Positions 49,716 through 58,773 are shown, numbered from the stretch's first letter. The stretch is DNA of 64,000 nt from Brevibacillus fulvus (GCF_016908525.1 NZ_JAFBEB010000002.1:124001-188000), one strand, 5' to 3'. Made by a program: numbers and translations. The notes: generated by a model from the sequence alone, not told the origin.

Positions 49716-51695
49716 GTGAAAAGAGTTTTCAGACACCTGCTAATCGTCAGTCTCATGCTTAGCTCTGTTGCCACCGGTACAAATCTTACCCCTGTTTGGA
49801 ATGCTTCGGCGGCAACCGTAGCGGGCAACAGCCAAACATCCGCAAACCCTGTTCACCAGTCTATCTTCTTTAATGATTTTCAGGTGGTCGGCCTCGATGA
49901 CAATGGCCAAAATTGGGTAAACAACGACCAGTTTATTTTGCCTCCCCACACCCCAATTGATATCGACATTACCCAGCTTACTTATGGTGACCAAACAACC
50001 GTGAGTCAAAACAGCGTCTCTTTGGACGGGACAGAGTTGCCCGAATTTCAACAGCAGTCCGAAGCAACGGGTTCTTCTTTCGTTTGGAAAGTGCCCCGGT
50101 TTACGATCCCGGTGGAACGGCTCAGTCCGGGAACGCATACGCTGACATTTGTGGCCAAAGATGGCAAGCAGAGAGCCAGCACGGTGAATGTCAGATTCCT
50201 CGTGCAAGCTTCGCAAACGGCGGACATTTATCAGGGGAAGGCGGAGGCGGGGAAATTGCTTGCTTCCGGAACAACGATCACGCTGATCGGGACGAGCGGA
50301 GCGGAAGCATTTTCTGCTTCTGTTGCAGGTACCTGGAAACTGAGCAAACAGGGAGAGACTACTTTGCTTAAAGGCGGGTATGGCCGCAATTTTGATACCG
50401 GCACGTTGGAGGCGGGAGCTTACCAGCTGCTGTTCCATGCTGATGATCCCGGCCTGGAAGACTGGCAAGCGACGATCCACATCGGCGAAGCGGAAATTTA
50501 CCAGGGAACAGACGAGACAGGACAGCTGGTTGCGGCCAATCAAAAAATCGTCGCCCCGGCAGCTCCTTCAACCGTATCGTTCTATTCCAAAGTGCCGGGT
50601 TATTGGACGGTATCGGGCACCGGACAGACAGAGGAAAATGCGCAAAGGATCGATGTCAAGATTCCGGTTGAGTTTTCCGGCATGACCTTGACGGTGAGCT
50701 TTGAGCCGTATGGAGACAAACAGCATCAAGTCTCCATGGAAGTACAAATTCCCGGAACGATGAATGCATGCGATCCATCGACGGCTACCGCGAGAATGGA
50801 TATTATGATCCGAAATAATAGTCTGTCCTCGCTGCTGTTTGAACAGAAAAACATTCGCTCCTCGACGACTGCCGTCACGCTGTATCAAGATCCCATTTAT
50901 CAGGTATGGATCGCTACCGATGGCAATCATTTGCGATTTGGCAGGGAATTTGATGACGAAGGCCCCGGCATCTGGACGATAAACGGCGTCGTTGCCACTT
51001 CCGATCAGTTAAGCTGGGACCATACCGCCTTGCTTCTCAATGAAGCCGGAACGTTTCAAATCAACTATTACAGTCGGCTAAATCCGGGCGTTAACTGGTG
51101 TGGTTCGGTGACGATTGTCGAAGACAGCAGACCGCTTCCTTCCAGCGACAGCTGCGAGGTAGGCGATTCCGGGACGGTTCCTGCAGCGGAAACGATTTAT
51201 CTGGAAACGGACAAAGGACGAAAGCTGAAGGACGGCGATGAAGTCACGATTGAGTCCGTTGACGATCTGGAAGAGTTTTCCCGCTTGACGCTGACGGCAA
51301 ACCATGCCGTATTGGATGGAAAGAAGAAAGTGGAAGAAGACAATCACGTCTACCGAATGCCAAACGTGGAATGGGAATATGAAGAAGTCGGATTCGGCGA
51401 GAAGCAAAAATTTTCGGGAGCGCCGATCTCTTCGGAAAACCGGGTGGAAGTGGTTTTTAACGACAAGAAGGTCCTGAAAACGTTTGACAATGAGACCGAT
51501 GGTGCGCGGAAACGGCTAAATCTTGCGGACATTATCGAGGAGAATGATAATAAGCCCGGCACTTATACCATTCGTGTATGGAATGAGCTGCACTATAAAA
51601 CCTGCGAATTGAACTGGCGCGGCGATTATTATGAAAAAGACGTGGATACGGCCACGAAGGAACAGGAATTCTCGGCAACGATTGTGCTGGAGTAA
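49716..51695 (+). CDS. Large secreted protein of unknown function
   Basis: A 659-residue exported protein. The signal peptide spans about 1-34 (basic start, hydrophobic core, then NASAATVAG). The mature part is mainly beta-strand: a segment (about 55-165) that ends in LSPGTHTLTFVAKDGKQR, like an Ig-type or chitobiase-like domain, then two copies of a YQGKAEAG / YQGTDETG unit (about 170-345), and further beta-rich regions. No catalytic motif, LPXTG, S-layer domain or membrane anchor is seen. GTG start with AGAGGGA upstream. It is monocistronic as far as can be seen. Confidence 0.75.
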   Translation: MKRVFRHLLIVSLMLSSVATGTNLTPVWNASAATVAGNSQTSANPVHQSIFFNDFQVVGLDDNGQNWVNNDQFILPPHTPIDIDITQLTYGDQTTVSQNSVSLDGTELPEFQQQSEATGSSFVWKVPRFTIPVERLSPGTHTLTFVAKDGKQRASTVNVRFLVQASQTADIYQGKAEAGKLLASGTTITLIGTSGAEAFSASVAGTWKLSKQGETTLLKGGYGRNFDTGTLEAGAYQLLFHADDPGLEDWQATIHIGEAEIYQGTDETGQLVAANQKIVAPAAPSTVSFYSKVPGYWTVSGTGQTEENAQRIDVKIPVEFSGMTLTVSFEPYGDKQHQVSMEVQIPGTMNACDPSTATARMDIMIRNNSLSSLLFEQKNIRSSTTAVTLYQDPIYQVWIATDGNHLRFGREFDDEGPGIWTINGVVATSDQLSWDHTALLLNEAGTFQINYYSRLNPGVNWCGSVTIVEDSRPLPSSDSCEVGDSGTVPAAETIYLETDKGRKLKDGDEVTIESVDDLEEFSRLTLTANHAVLDGKKKVEEDNHVYRMPNVEWEYEEVGFGEKQKFSGAPISSENRVEVVFNDKKVLKTFDNETDGARKRLNLADIIEENDNKPGTYTIRVWNELHYKTCELNWRGDYYEKDVDTATKEQEFSATIVLE

Positions 51696-51815
51696 ATGCG
51701 CTTTCTTTCGAATGTCGCCACTTGGCACTCCTGCCAGCAGAGGCATGATCATCTGCTGCAGGGGTGCTTTTTTATGGGGCCGCAGGCCGGCGGGGGCTGA
51801 TACTGAGCGGACGGG

Positions 51816-53297
51816 TCACGGCAGTTCGATGAGTTTGGTCGCGATACGATTGCGAAACTCGCTGTCATGCTCGACAAACAGGATGGTAGGGGAGTACGCC
51901 AGCAATAACTCCTCAATCTGCATGCGAGAAAAAACATCGATGAAATTGAGCGGTTCATCCCAGACATACAAATGACAGTCTTCACATAGACTTCTGGCGA
52001 TCAGCACTTTTTTCTTTTGGCCGCCGCTGAATGCAGACAGATCTTTCTCGAATTGGACCCGGGGAAAATCGAGTTTCCGCAATATCGATTTAAACAGGCT
52101 CTCGTCGATTCCGTTGTCTCTGGCGTAATCCGTTAGACTGCCTTGCAGATGTGAGGTGTCTTGGGAAACGTACGAGATTTTCAGCTGGCTTCCCTTCCGC
52201 GATGTGCCGGCATAGTGCAAGTTTTCTCCAGCGATCAGTTTGAGCAGGCTTGATTTGCCCGAGCCGTTTTTGCCGGAGAGGGCAATTCGCTCCCCTTGTT
52301 CAATCGTTAAGCGAATATTGGAGCACGCTTGACGCTCGCCGTAGAAGATCGATACGTCTTCCAGCTCGACCAGCTGTTTTTTGTGATAGGGAAGTTGGGA
52401 AAGTTTCAGGCTGTCAGCGGCTTCGATGTTTTTCAAGAGCTTTGCTTTTTGTTCAACAGCCGATTGCTGTCGTTGTTCCATCGCCTTCGCCCGTTTCATC
52501 ATTTTGGCCGCTTTGTGACCGACATACCCTTTGTCTAGCTTGGAACCGGAATTTCTTGTGCCGTTTTTGGTTTTTTCCACCTCGTGTGACCAGTTGCTCG
52601 TTCGTTGGGCAGCTTCCGCCAAACGTTTCACGTCTTTTTTCAGTTTTTCAGTCTCGGCCAGTTCATGCTGATCCTGGCGCTGCTTATTTGCCCACCAATC
52701 GGAAAAATTGCCCTTTTGCACTTCAATATTGCTCTTGTTGATGGACAGGATGTGATCGACGCATCTGTCAAGAAACGCCCGGTCGTGAGAGACGAGAATA
52801 AAGCCGTTTTTGCTGTTGAGATACGCACTGACCAGTTTTCGGGCATGCTGATCAAGGTGATTGGTTGGTTCGTCGATTAACAGGAAACGATCTTCCTTCA
52901 AAAATAAGGCGGCGAGCAGGACTTTCGTTTGTTCACCGCTGGACAATGTGTCAAACGGCCGATCCAAAACGTCCTCGGAGACTTGAAGCAAGGAAAGTTC
53001 GCGCATGAGTTCCCAGTGGACATAGTCCAAAACGATTTCGCCGATGAGATCGATCGTCGGTTGCTTCTTGTTGGCGAGGGCGAACGGAAAATAGTCAAAT
53101 TCGACCTTGGCTGAAATCGTTCCGCTGTGTTCATAGTTTCCCAGCAACAGGTTGAGAAAAGTCGTTTTGCCGCGGCCATTTCGTCCGATAAAGCCGAGTT
53201 TCCAGTCGGTATCGATCTGAAAGCTGACATTTTCAAATATGGTGTCGAAGCTGCCCTCATGGGCAAACGTGAGATTCGTAACCTGAATTAATGACAT
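51816..53297 (-). CDS. ABC-F type ribosomal protection protein (Lsa-like)
   Basis: A 493-residue ABC-F protein with two ATPase domains and no membrane part. First: GRNGRGKTT, LSSGEQTK, LLIDEPTNHLD. Second: GKNGSGKSS, FSGGQKKK, VWDEPLNFID. A long Lys/Glu-rich linker with QRTSNWSHEVEKTKNG lies between (about 200-300). Length and linker match the Lsa/Sal group that displaces lincosamides, streptogramin A and pleuromutilins from the ribosome. ATG at 53297 with AGGAGGAGG. A hairpin with T-run lies between it and the GNAT gene upstream. Resistance is inferred from family. Confidence 0.88.
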   Translation of the reverse strand: MSLIQVTNLTFAHEGSFDTIFENVSFQIDTDWKLGFIGRNGRGKTTFLNLLLGNYEHSGTISAKVEFDYFPFALANKKQPTIDLIGEIVLDYVHWELMRELSLLQVSEDVLDRPFDTLSSGEQTKVLLAALFLKEDRFLLIDEPTNHLDQHARKLVSAYLNSKNGFILVSHDRAFLDRCVDHILSINKSNIEVQKGNFSDWWANKQRQDQHELAETEKLKKDVKRLAEAAQRTSNWSHEVEKTKNGTRNSGSKLDKGYVGHKAAKMMKRAKAMEQRQQSAVEQKAKLLKNIEAADSLKLSQLPYHKKQLVELEDVSIFYGERQACSNIRLTIEQGERIALSGKNGSGKSSLLKLIAGENLHYAGTSRKGSQLKISYVSQDTSHLQGSLTDYARDNGIDESLFKSILRKLDFPRVQFEKDLSAFSGGQKKKVLIARSLCEDCHLYVWDEPLNFIDVFSRMQIEELLLAYSPTILFVEHDSEFRNRIATKLIELP

Positions 53298-53318
53298 ACA
53301 GTAAACCTCCTCCTGTCT

Positions 53319-53359
53319 GAAAAAGGAAAGCTGCAAGAAAGTTACCCTTTCTAGCAGCT
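53319..53359 (-). terminator. Hairpin terminator or attenuator between GNAT and the ABC-F gene
   Basis: On the minus strand AGCTGCTAGAAAG pairs with CTTTCTTGCAGCT (one mismatch) around GGTAA, followed by TTCCTTTTT. It starts at the GNAT stop codon and ends about 20 bases before the ABC-F start. ABC-F resistance genes are often held back by such leaders. Confidence 0.75.
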
Positions 53360-53934
53360 CAAATAGAGTACGACAAATCAGACTCGTCTCCGTCCCATTC
53401 TTCGCTGGTGAGCGCGTAGATATGATGGTCTTCCCAGACTCCATTGATCAGGAGATAGCGGAGCGAAGTTCCTTCATAGCGAAACCCGGCTTTCTGCACC
53501 ACTTTGATCGACGGCAGATTTCGCGGCATGATCGCCGCTTGGACGCGATGCAGGTTCGCTTCGCGGAAAGCATAGCGCAAAGCAAGTTTTACCGCTTGCG
53601 TCATATAACCTTTCCCATTGTGTTGCTGATCGAGGAAGTAGCCGATCGTGGCATTTTGCCAGGCGCCGCGTACGACGTTGGACAAGGCGACCCGTCCGAT
53701 CATCTGTTGGTTGTCCGTGAGAAAAATGGCAAACGCGAAGGCGCTGCCCCGGGCAAAATCAGCTCGGGCGCTCTCAACCTGCTTTTGCTGTTCTTCAGCG
53801 GTAAAAAAAAGATCGCTGCGGACCGGTTCGAACGGTTCAAGGAAGGTCCGATTGCGCAGCCGTAACGCCAACAAGGCGGCGACATCGGTCAATTCATAGG
53901 GGCGAATGAAAATATCTTGTTCTTGCAGCAACAT
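53359..53934 (-). CDS. GNAT N-acetyltransferase (RimJ/RimL type)
   Basis: A 191-residue acetyltransferase. IFIRPYELTDVAALLAL opens the fold, IGYFLDQQHNGKGYMTQAV carries the acetyl-CoA loop (here Q-x-x-G-K-G), and LHRVQAAIMPRNLPSIKVVQ completes the RimJ-like core. Closest to ribosomal-protein-alanine acetyltransferases. ATG 53934 with AAGAGGTG upstream. The hairpin at its stop separates it from the ABC-F gene. Confidence 0.88.
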   Translation of the reverse strand: MLLQEQDIFIRPYELTDVAALLALRLRNRTFLEPFEPVRSDLFFTAEEQQKQVESARADFARGSAFAFAIFLTDNQQMIGRVALSNVVRGAWQNATIGYFLDQQHNGKGYMTQAVKLALRYAFREANLHRVQAAIMPRNLPSIKVVQKAGFRYEGTSLRYLLINGVWEDHHIYALTSEEWDGDESDLSYSI

Positions 53935-54079
53935 GGCAGGAACACCTCTTTTTGAAAATGTCTGTAAACATTGTAACAGGCTAATGCTCGGCTTGAAATA
54001 AAAACAGGCGCAGAAAGCTGTTGCTACATGGCCAGGAATTTGATAGAGTAAAAAGCAATTACATATCTCTTCATCTAAA

Positions 54080-54251
54080 TAGAGGTGCGCAACGGATGAG
54101 TATTTCTTTTTTGAGCAACGGGGAAAAGGAAAAGAAAGAAAGGCCAATGCGCCGAAGCTTATGCTGTTTCCCCAGGCAGCCTAGGCTGGGGTTATCGTGA
54201 ATAACGGTTGCCCTGTCATGAAAGTTTTGCTTTCGTGGAGCGCTATTTATG
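54080..54251 (+). promoter_or_regulatory. Lysine riboswitch (L box)
   Basis: Conserved L-box landmarks appear in order: AGAGGTGCGC at 54081, AAAGGCCAATGCGCCGAAG in the core, CCCAGGC...GGCTGGGG stem, GCCCTGTCATG and the closing GTGGAGCGCTAT at about 54234-54251. It precedes the lysine/DAP gene dapH and is followed by a terminator, so lysine would stop transcription. Confidence 0.93.
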
Positions 54252-54269
54252 AATTTGCCGAAAGTACCG

Positions 54270-54307
54270 GGCAATGAGTAAGGCGTAATCCTGCTCATTG
54301 CCTTTTT
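54270..54307 (+). terminator. Terminator of the lysine riboswitch
   Basis: GGCAATGAG pairs with CTCATTGCC around a 15-base loop, then TTTTT. It is the expression platform of the L box. Confidence 0.9.
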
Positions 54308-54380
54308 GCAATCCGGCAGCCATAAATGATCGGCCCTGGATGATGTAGATGAGACTTTAACACTTTGGGAGGCACAAACG

Positions 54381-55091
54381 ATGAATCAAATGGACGCAAA
54401 CGAAATTATTGCTTTTATTCAAAAGAGCGAGAAAAAAACACCGGTCAAATTGTATGTGAAAGGAAACCTGGCGGGAATCGATTTTGGAGCAAGCGCCAAA
54501 ACCTTCATTAACGGCAATACCGGGGTAGTGTTTGGCGAATGGAAAGAGATTGAAGCCGCTTTGGCAGCGCACAAAGACCAGATTGAAGACTATGTCGTGG
54601 AAAATGATCGCCGCAATTCAGCGCTGCCTCTGTTGGATACGAAGCATATTCAGGCCAGAATCGAGCCGGGAGCGATTATCCGCGATCAGGTGACGATCGG
54701 CAATAACGCAGTGATCATGATGGGGGCAACCATCAATATCGGCGCGGTGATTGGCGAAGGTACGATGATCGATATGAACGCAGTTGTCGGCGGACGCGGC
54801 ACCATCGGGAAAAACTGCCACATCGGCGCAGGGGCGGTGGTTGCTGGAGTGATTGAACCGCCATCCGCTCAACCGGTTGTAATTGAAGATGACGTATTGG
54901 TTGGAGCCAATGCCGTGATTCTGGAAGGAATCCGCATCGGCAAAGGTTCGGTTGTCGCAGCCGGCGCAGTCGTGATCGAGGATGTACCGCCAAACGTCGT
55001 TGTAGCCGGTACGCCAGCCCGCATCATCAAACACATTGACGAAAAGACGAAAGCCAAAACCGAAATCAAACAAGAGCTGCGTCAGCTGTAA
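54381..55091 (+). CDS. dapH: Tetrahydrodipicolinate N-acetyltransferase
   Basis: A 236-residue DapH. The N-terminal helical domain (about 1-90, with [19 protein letters not shown]) is followed by left-handed beta-helix hexapeptide repeats (about 95-210; [20 protein letters not shown] and so on). It acetylates tetrahydrodipicolinate, the committed step of the acetylase branch to diaminopimelate and lysine, needed for cell wall and spore dipicolinate. First gene after the lysine riboswitch, 27 bases before the aminotransferase. Confidence 0.95.
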   Translation: MNQMDANEIIAFIQKSEKKTPVKLYVKGNLAGIDFGASAKTFINGNTGVVFGEWKEIEAALAAHKDQIEDYVVENDRRNSALPLLDTKHIQARIEPGAIIRDQVTIGNNAVIMMGATINIGAVIGEGTMIDMNAVVGGRGTIGKNCHIGAGAVVAGVIEPPSAQPVVIEDDVLVGANAVILEGIRIGKGSVVAAGAVVIEDVPPNVVVAGTPARIIKHIDEKTKAKTEIKQELRQL

Positions 55092-55118
55092 CCGACGCTG
55101 ACGGGAGGAGGAGCTTCG

Positions 55119-56318
55119 ATGGATTGGCGTTCTCTGGATGAAACCTATGTGATTTCCACCTACAAACGATTGCCGATTGCGATTGCCAAAGGTGAAGGAA
55201 ATTATTTAGTGGATACAAACGGAAAGACATATTTGGATCTGTTTACCGGATTGGCGGTAAATATACTTGGGCATTCGCATCCGCATATTTTGCGGACGTT
55301 GCACGAACAGGCCGATCAATTTTTGCATATCTCCAACATCTTCCTGAATCCGCCGGCAATTCGGCTGGCACAGCGGTTGGTGGAAAATTCGATTCAAGGC
55401 AAGGTATTCTTTACCAATTCCGGAGCGGAAGCGACCGAAGCAGCCATCAAGCTGATCCACAAATGGCTCGTTAAACACCAGCCCGAGCGCGAAGGAATCG
55501 TCGTCTTGAAAAGCAGCTTCCATGGACGGACGTTGGGCGCTCTGCGCCTGACCCGCCAGGCCCATGTCTATCAGGACTTTCCGGCCCCTTCCTTCACTGT
55601 GTATGAAGTAGAGGCGGGCAGCGCGGAGCAACTGCGGGAATTGTGCCGCACCAAAAAACCGGCAGCCGTACTGATGGAGCCGGTGCTCGGCTCGGGCGGA
55701 GTCATTCCGCTTTCCGAGTCCTATCTGCAGGAAGTGGCCGCCATCTGTCAGCAGGAAGGAATCTTGTTGGGGATCGATGAGATTCAAACCGGCATGGGAC
55801 GGACGGGACGTTTTTTTGCCTATCAACATGCCGGCATTACGCCTGATCTGATCTTGTTCGCCAAAGGCGTGGGCGGCGGACTGCCGCTGGGCGGTTTGAT
55901 CGCCGGTCCGAAGCTGATGGACTTGTTCCAGCCGGGCGACCACGGAACGACGTTTGCGCCGTCGCCGTTAAGCGCCGCTTTGGGCAATGCCGTGCTGGAT
56001 GTCGTGCTGGACGAATCGTTCAGCGCGGAAGTGAACGAGAAAATCGCCTATCTCTGGCAGCAGTTGTCGTCCATTCGCGACAACCATCCTGATAAAGTCC
56101 AGCAAGTGCGGGGAAAAGGGATGATGGTCGGTATTCCACTCAATGCCGCGGCGGAAAAAGTGAGCGAATTGCAGCGCAATCTGCTTGCGGAGGAAATCTT
56201 GGTCGATGTAACTCAGAAAACGATCGTCCGCTTGCTGCCGCCGTTAACGATCAGCAAAGCAGAGATCGACCGCTTTATTGAACGGTTTGGCCAGGCGCTG
56301 GCAGGATGGGAGGCGTAA
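55119..56318 (+). CDS. Class III aminotransferase, probable N-acetyl-LL-DAP aminotransferase
   Basis: A 399-residue PLP enzyme of the ornithine/acetylornithine aminotransferase group. GSAEQ-type and NSGAEATEAAIKL near 95-110, IDEIQTGMGRTG for the cofactor, and the Schiff-base Lys in LFAKGVGGGLPLGG. It lies between dapH and the acetyl-DAP deacetylase under one lysine riboswitch, so it most likely transaminates N-acetyl-2-amino-6-oxopimelate. B. subtilis uses an unrelated class I enzyme for this. An ArgD-like second activity is possible. GGAGGAGG precedes the ATG. Confidence 0.88.
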   Translation: MDWRSLDETYVISTYKRLPIAIAKGEGNYLVDTNGKTYLDLFTGLAVNILGHSHPHILRTLHEQADQFLHISNIFLNPPAIRLAQRLVENSIQGKVFFTNSGAEATEAAIKLIHKWLVKHQPEREGIVVLKSSFHGRTLGALRLTRQAHVYQDFPAPSFTVYEVEAGSAEQLRELCRTKKPAAVLMEPVLGSGGVIPLSESYLQEVAAICQQEGILLGIDEIQTGMGRTGRFFAYQHAGITPDLILFAKGVGGGLPLGGLIAGPKLMDLFQPGDHGTTFAPSPLSAALGNAVLDVVLDESFSAEVNEKIAYLWQQLSSIRDNHPDKVQQVRGKGMMVGIPLNAAAEKVSELQRNLLAEEILVDVTQKTIVRLLPPLTISKAEIDRFIERFGQALAGWEA

Positions 56319-56321
56319 ACG

Positions 56322-57467
56322 GTGCCGATGGGTACGACGACTAACCCTTTTGTGACGATTCGTCGCGATTTGCACCGGATTCCTGAACCGGGCTTTCAGG
56401 AAGTGAAGACGCAGCAGTATCTGCTTCAGTATATACACTCACTCCCCCAGGAACGGCTGGAGATCAAAACGTGGCGAACCGGGATATTGGTCAAGGTAAA
56501 GGGAAACAATCCCCGTCAACTGCTGGCCTGGCGGACGGATATGGATGGTCTGCCGATATCGGAAGAGACGTCCTACCCGTTCCGCTCCGAACACGATGGG
56601 TTTATGCATGCCTGCGGACACGATTTGCATATGGCGATTGCCTTGGGGATCTTGAGCCGTCTTGTGGAACAGCCGATCGATGATGATCTGCTGTTTGTGT
56701 TTCAACCGGCTGAGGAAGGACCAGGTGGAGCAAAACCGATGCTGGCGTCTCCGGAATTTCGGGAGTGGCGGCCGGACAAAATTTTTGCCCTGCATATCGC
56801 TCCGGAGTACCCGGTGGGCACGATCGCGACCAAACCTGGCATTCTGTTCGCCAATACGTCAGAGCTGTTTATTGATTTGACCGGCAAGGGCGGGCACGCC
56901 GCCTATCCTCATCTGGCCAACGATATGGTCGTAGCGGCCAGCCATCTGGTGACGCAATTGCAGACCATTGTGGCCCGCAACATAGACCCGTTGGATTCGG
57001 CCGTGGTCACGATCGGCAAGATTACCGGGGGAACCAAGCAAAATATTATCGCCGAGCAAGCGCGGATCGAGGGAACCATCCGCACCTTTTCAATGGATTC
57101 CATGCAGAAGGTCAAACAGCGGATTGAAGCGCTCGTTCAGGGGATCGAAGCGGGGTTCCAATGCCAGGCGGCGATTGATTACGGCGCCAACTACTGCCAG
57201 GTCTACAATGACGAGCAACTGACTCGCCCGTTTATCGACTGGGCTGGGCAAAAGCAAGACATCCGGATGATCGAATGCCGGGAAGCGATGACCGGAGAAG
57301 ATTTCGGATATTTCCTGGAGGAAATCCCCGGATTTCTGTTTTGGTTGGGCGTTGATACCCCCTACGGCTTGCATCATGCAAAAATTGAACCGGACGAAGC
57401 GGCCATTTCGGTTGCCATTCGCCTGGTTACAGACTACTTGGCCTGGATCGGCAATCGGCAGGCCTAG
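56322..57467 (+). CDS. N-acetyldiaminopimelate deacetylase (M20 family)
   Basis: A 381-residue M20D amidohydrolase. The metal motifs are [10 protein letters not shown] near 91-100, [10 protein letters not shown] near 127-136 and the late GEDFGYFL; a small lid domain sits in the middle. It removes acetyl from N-acetyl-LL-diaminopimelate, the third step of this operon. GTG start at 56322, four bases after the aminotransferase stop, with GGGAGG in that gene's tail; ATG 56328 is an alternative. A bidirectional terminator follows. Confidence 0.92.
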   Translation: MPMGTTTNPFVTIRRDLHRIPEPGFQEVKTQQYLLQYIHSLPQERLEIKTWRTGILVKVKGNNPRQLLAWRTDMDGLPISEETSYPFRSEHDGFMHACGHDLHMAIALGILSRLVEQPIDDDLLFVFQPAEEGPGGAKPMLASPEFREWRPDKIFALHIAPEYPVGTIATKPGILFANTSELFIDLTGKGGHAAYPHLANDMVVAASHLVTQLQTIVARNIDPLDSAVVTIGKITGGTKQNIIAEQARIEGTIRTFSMDSMQKVKQRIEALVQGIEAGFQCQAAIDYGANYCQVYNDEQLTRPFIDWAGQKQDIRMIECREAMTGEDFGYFLEEIPGFLFWLGVDTPYGLHHAKIEPDEAAISVAIRLVTDYLAWIGNRQA

Positions 57468-57497
57468 ACAGTCCAAGCAGACAATAGAAGATGGCGG

Positions 57498-57541
57498 AAA
57501 AGCCCTCTTATCACCGGTAACTGGTTGATAAGAGGGCTTTA
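57498..57541 (+). terminator. Bidirectional terminator after the lysine operon
   Basis: AAAGCCCTCTTATCA pairs perfectly with TGATAAGAGGGCTTT around a short loop, shared with the convergent XRE gene. Confidence 0.9.
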
Positions 57542-57949
57542 CTTGTTTGGCGGGGTTTGCCGCAGCTCATCCCGTCTTTCCTTGATCATCATCCAGGCCA
57601 GTCGCAAGTGACGGAGCAGCTCCTCGCGCTCTTCCACCGTCAAAGCCAACTCTTCGCCTTGATAGAAAAGGTTTGGCGCGTCCTTGATCACCCAGAACAA
57701 GTCGGCCGCCTGATACGCCGATGCCTGTTCGGAAACGATCGGGGCGGCATGGACGGACCGGCCCAGCAAATAATCGACCGATGTCTGAAAAAAGTCTGCC
57801 AAACTTTGCAGCGTTTTATAGTCGGCCTGGTTATCGTTTGTTTCATAGCGGGCATAAGTCGAACGGTTCAAGCCAAGCTGGTCAGCGAGTTGCTGTTGGG
57901 AAAGCCCTTTTTCCATTCGCAGTTTTCGCAATCGATCTCCTACATTCAT
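57539..57949 (-). CDS. XRE family transcriptional regulator
   Basis: A 136-residue regulator. The N-terminal helix-turn-helix (about 2-60: LRMEKGLSQQQLADQLGLNR) is SinR/Cro-like. The C-terminal ~70 residues are helical with a DAPNLFYQGEELALTVEE stretch, a possible multimerisation region. It is divergent from a second, smaller XRE gene, and the 165 bases between them have two inverted repeats that could be its operators. Confidence 0.9.
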   Translation of the reverse strand: MNVGDRLRKLRMEKGLSQQQLADQLGLNRSTYARYETNDNQADYKTLQSLADFFQTSVDYLLGRSVHAAPIVSEQASAYQAADLFWVIKDAPNLFYQGEELALTVEEREELLRHLRLAWMMIKERRDELRQTPPNK

Positions 57950-57976
57950 CAGATGCCCCCCTTGAACATCATTATA

Positions 57977-57993
57977 TGTGACGAAAAATCACA
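57977..57993. promoter_or_regulatory. Inverted repeat, candidate XRE operator
   Basis: TGTGA, seven bases, TCACA: perfect half-sites 28 bases before the start of the minus-strand XRE gene. Confidence 0.5.
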
Positions 57994-58030
57994 AGAAAAC
58001 AATTGTGTAAAAACAGCACTTTTCCAAGAA

Positions 58031-58051
58031 TAGTGTGATAAAATGTCACTA
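58031..58051. promoter_or_regulatory. Second inverted repeat, candidate XRE operator
   Basis: TAGTG, eleven bases, CACTA, with TGTGA and TCAC inside the arms as in the 57977 site. It overlaps a plausible -10 (GATAAAAT) of the plus-strand XRE gene. Confidence 0.45.
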
Positions 58052-58114
58052 AACAGGAAAGGAGGGAATTTTTGTAAACCTGTGTTGATTTTATACAAGC
58101 AAGGTGATCGTCTG

Positions 58115-58303
58115 ATGAAATCAAACAGCTGGCTCGTCGAGATCAGGATGAGAAAACAGCTCACACAAAAAGAGGTTGCCAATTTGGCCGGGATTGAGCG
58201 ATCCTACTATACAAAAATTGAGAACGGAGCGATTCCCAGCGTCAAAGTGGCCAAACGGATCGCGGAAGTATTGGAGACAAACTGGACTTTTTTTTATGAA
58301 TGA
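58115..58303 (+). CDS. Small XRE helix-turn-helix protein
   Basis: A 62-residue protein that is almost entirely an HTH_3 domain: LVEIRMRKQLTQKEVANLAG, then YYTKIENGAIPSVKVAKRIA. This single-domain form is like the short Cro-type regulators. ATG 58115 with AAGGTGATC upstream. Divergent from the 136-residue XRE gene; the two could form a switch. Confidence 0.85.
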   Translation: MKSNSWLVEIRMRKQLTQKEVANLAGIERSYYTKIENGAIPSVKVAKRIAEVLETNWTFFYE

Positions 58304-58349
58304 GAATGGACGCAGTCAACATAGGGTGTGGAAGAAAAGGGGAACGGTA

Positions 58350-58589
58350 ATGGAGCAAAGGAGTATGAAATTGCCGGTGAAAGTTGATTTGGCGGAAGGG
58401 GCCGACGGATTGGAACTCCATGAGATTATTTTCTCGCTCCAGTATACCGCTAATGCGATCCGTCCGTTTGATCTTTTTCGCGCGCGTTATTTGGAAAAAC
58501 TGGTCAGAAAATATAGCCAAATTCAAGGTCAGCGCCGTCAGTTGCTTGAACAGCATTTTCGCGAACGATTTGCCGACCAAACGGACTGA
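58350..58589 (+). CDS. Small hypothetical protein
   Basis: A 79-residue, charged helical protein with ADGLELHEIIFSLQYTANAI near the start and an Arg/Gln-rich second half. No family recognised. ATG 58350 with AAAAGGGG upstream is preferred; ATG 58365 would lie too near its own AAAGGAG. It follows the small XRE gene by 46 bases on the same strand, so they are probably co-transcribed. The DnaA-box-like cluster begins right after its stop. Confidence 0.6.
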   Translation: MEQRSMKLPVKVDLAEGADGLELHEIIFSLQYTANAIRPFDLFRARYLEKLVRKYSQIQGQRRQLLEQHFRERFADQTD

Positions 58590-58590
58590 G

Positions 58591-58658
58591 TTATGCACAG
58601 GTCCTGTGTATAAGTTTATCCGTCGCTTATGGCTTGTCCTTGTGGATATTGTGGATTA
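58591..58658. promoter_or_regulatory. Cluster of four DnaA-box-like 9-mers
   Basis: TTATGCACA (58591, plus), TTATACACA (58605-58613, minus), ATATCCACA (58641-58649, minus) and TAATCCACA (58650-58658, minus), each one base from TTATCCACA. The first two also form an inverted repeat about a 3-base centre. It may bind DnaA for gene control or titration, or be an operator for the XRE proteins. Confidence 0.5.
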
Positions 58659-58773
58659 TGTTGAAAAAATTATGCGATGCGCCACAACTATTTACCAATA
58701 TACGCGTATAAGATTATAGAAAACAAATGGAACGATACCACATACTGTTGTTTATATAACGGAGGATTAAGTC

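Noticed and set aside
54080-54310. The region before dapH as a protein gene on either strand
   Set aside because: Its conserved elements are those of a lysine riboswitch followed by a terminator.
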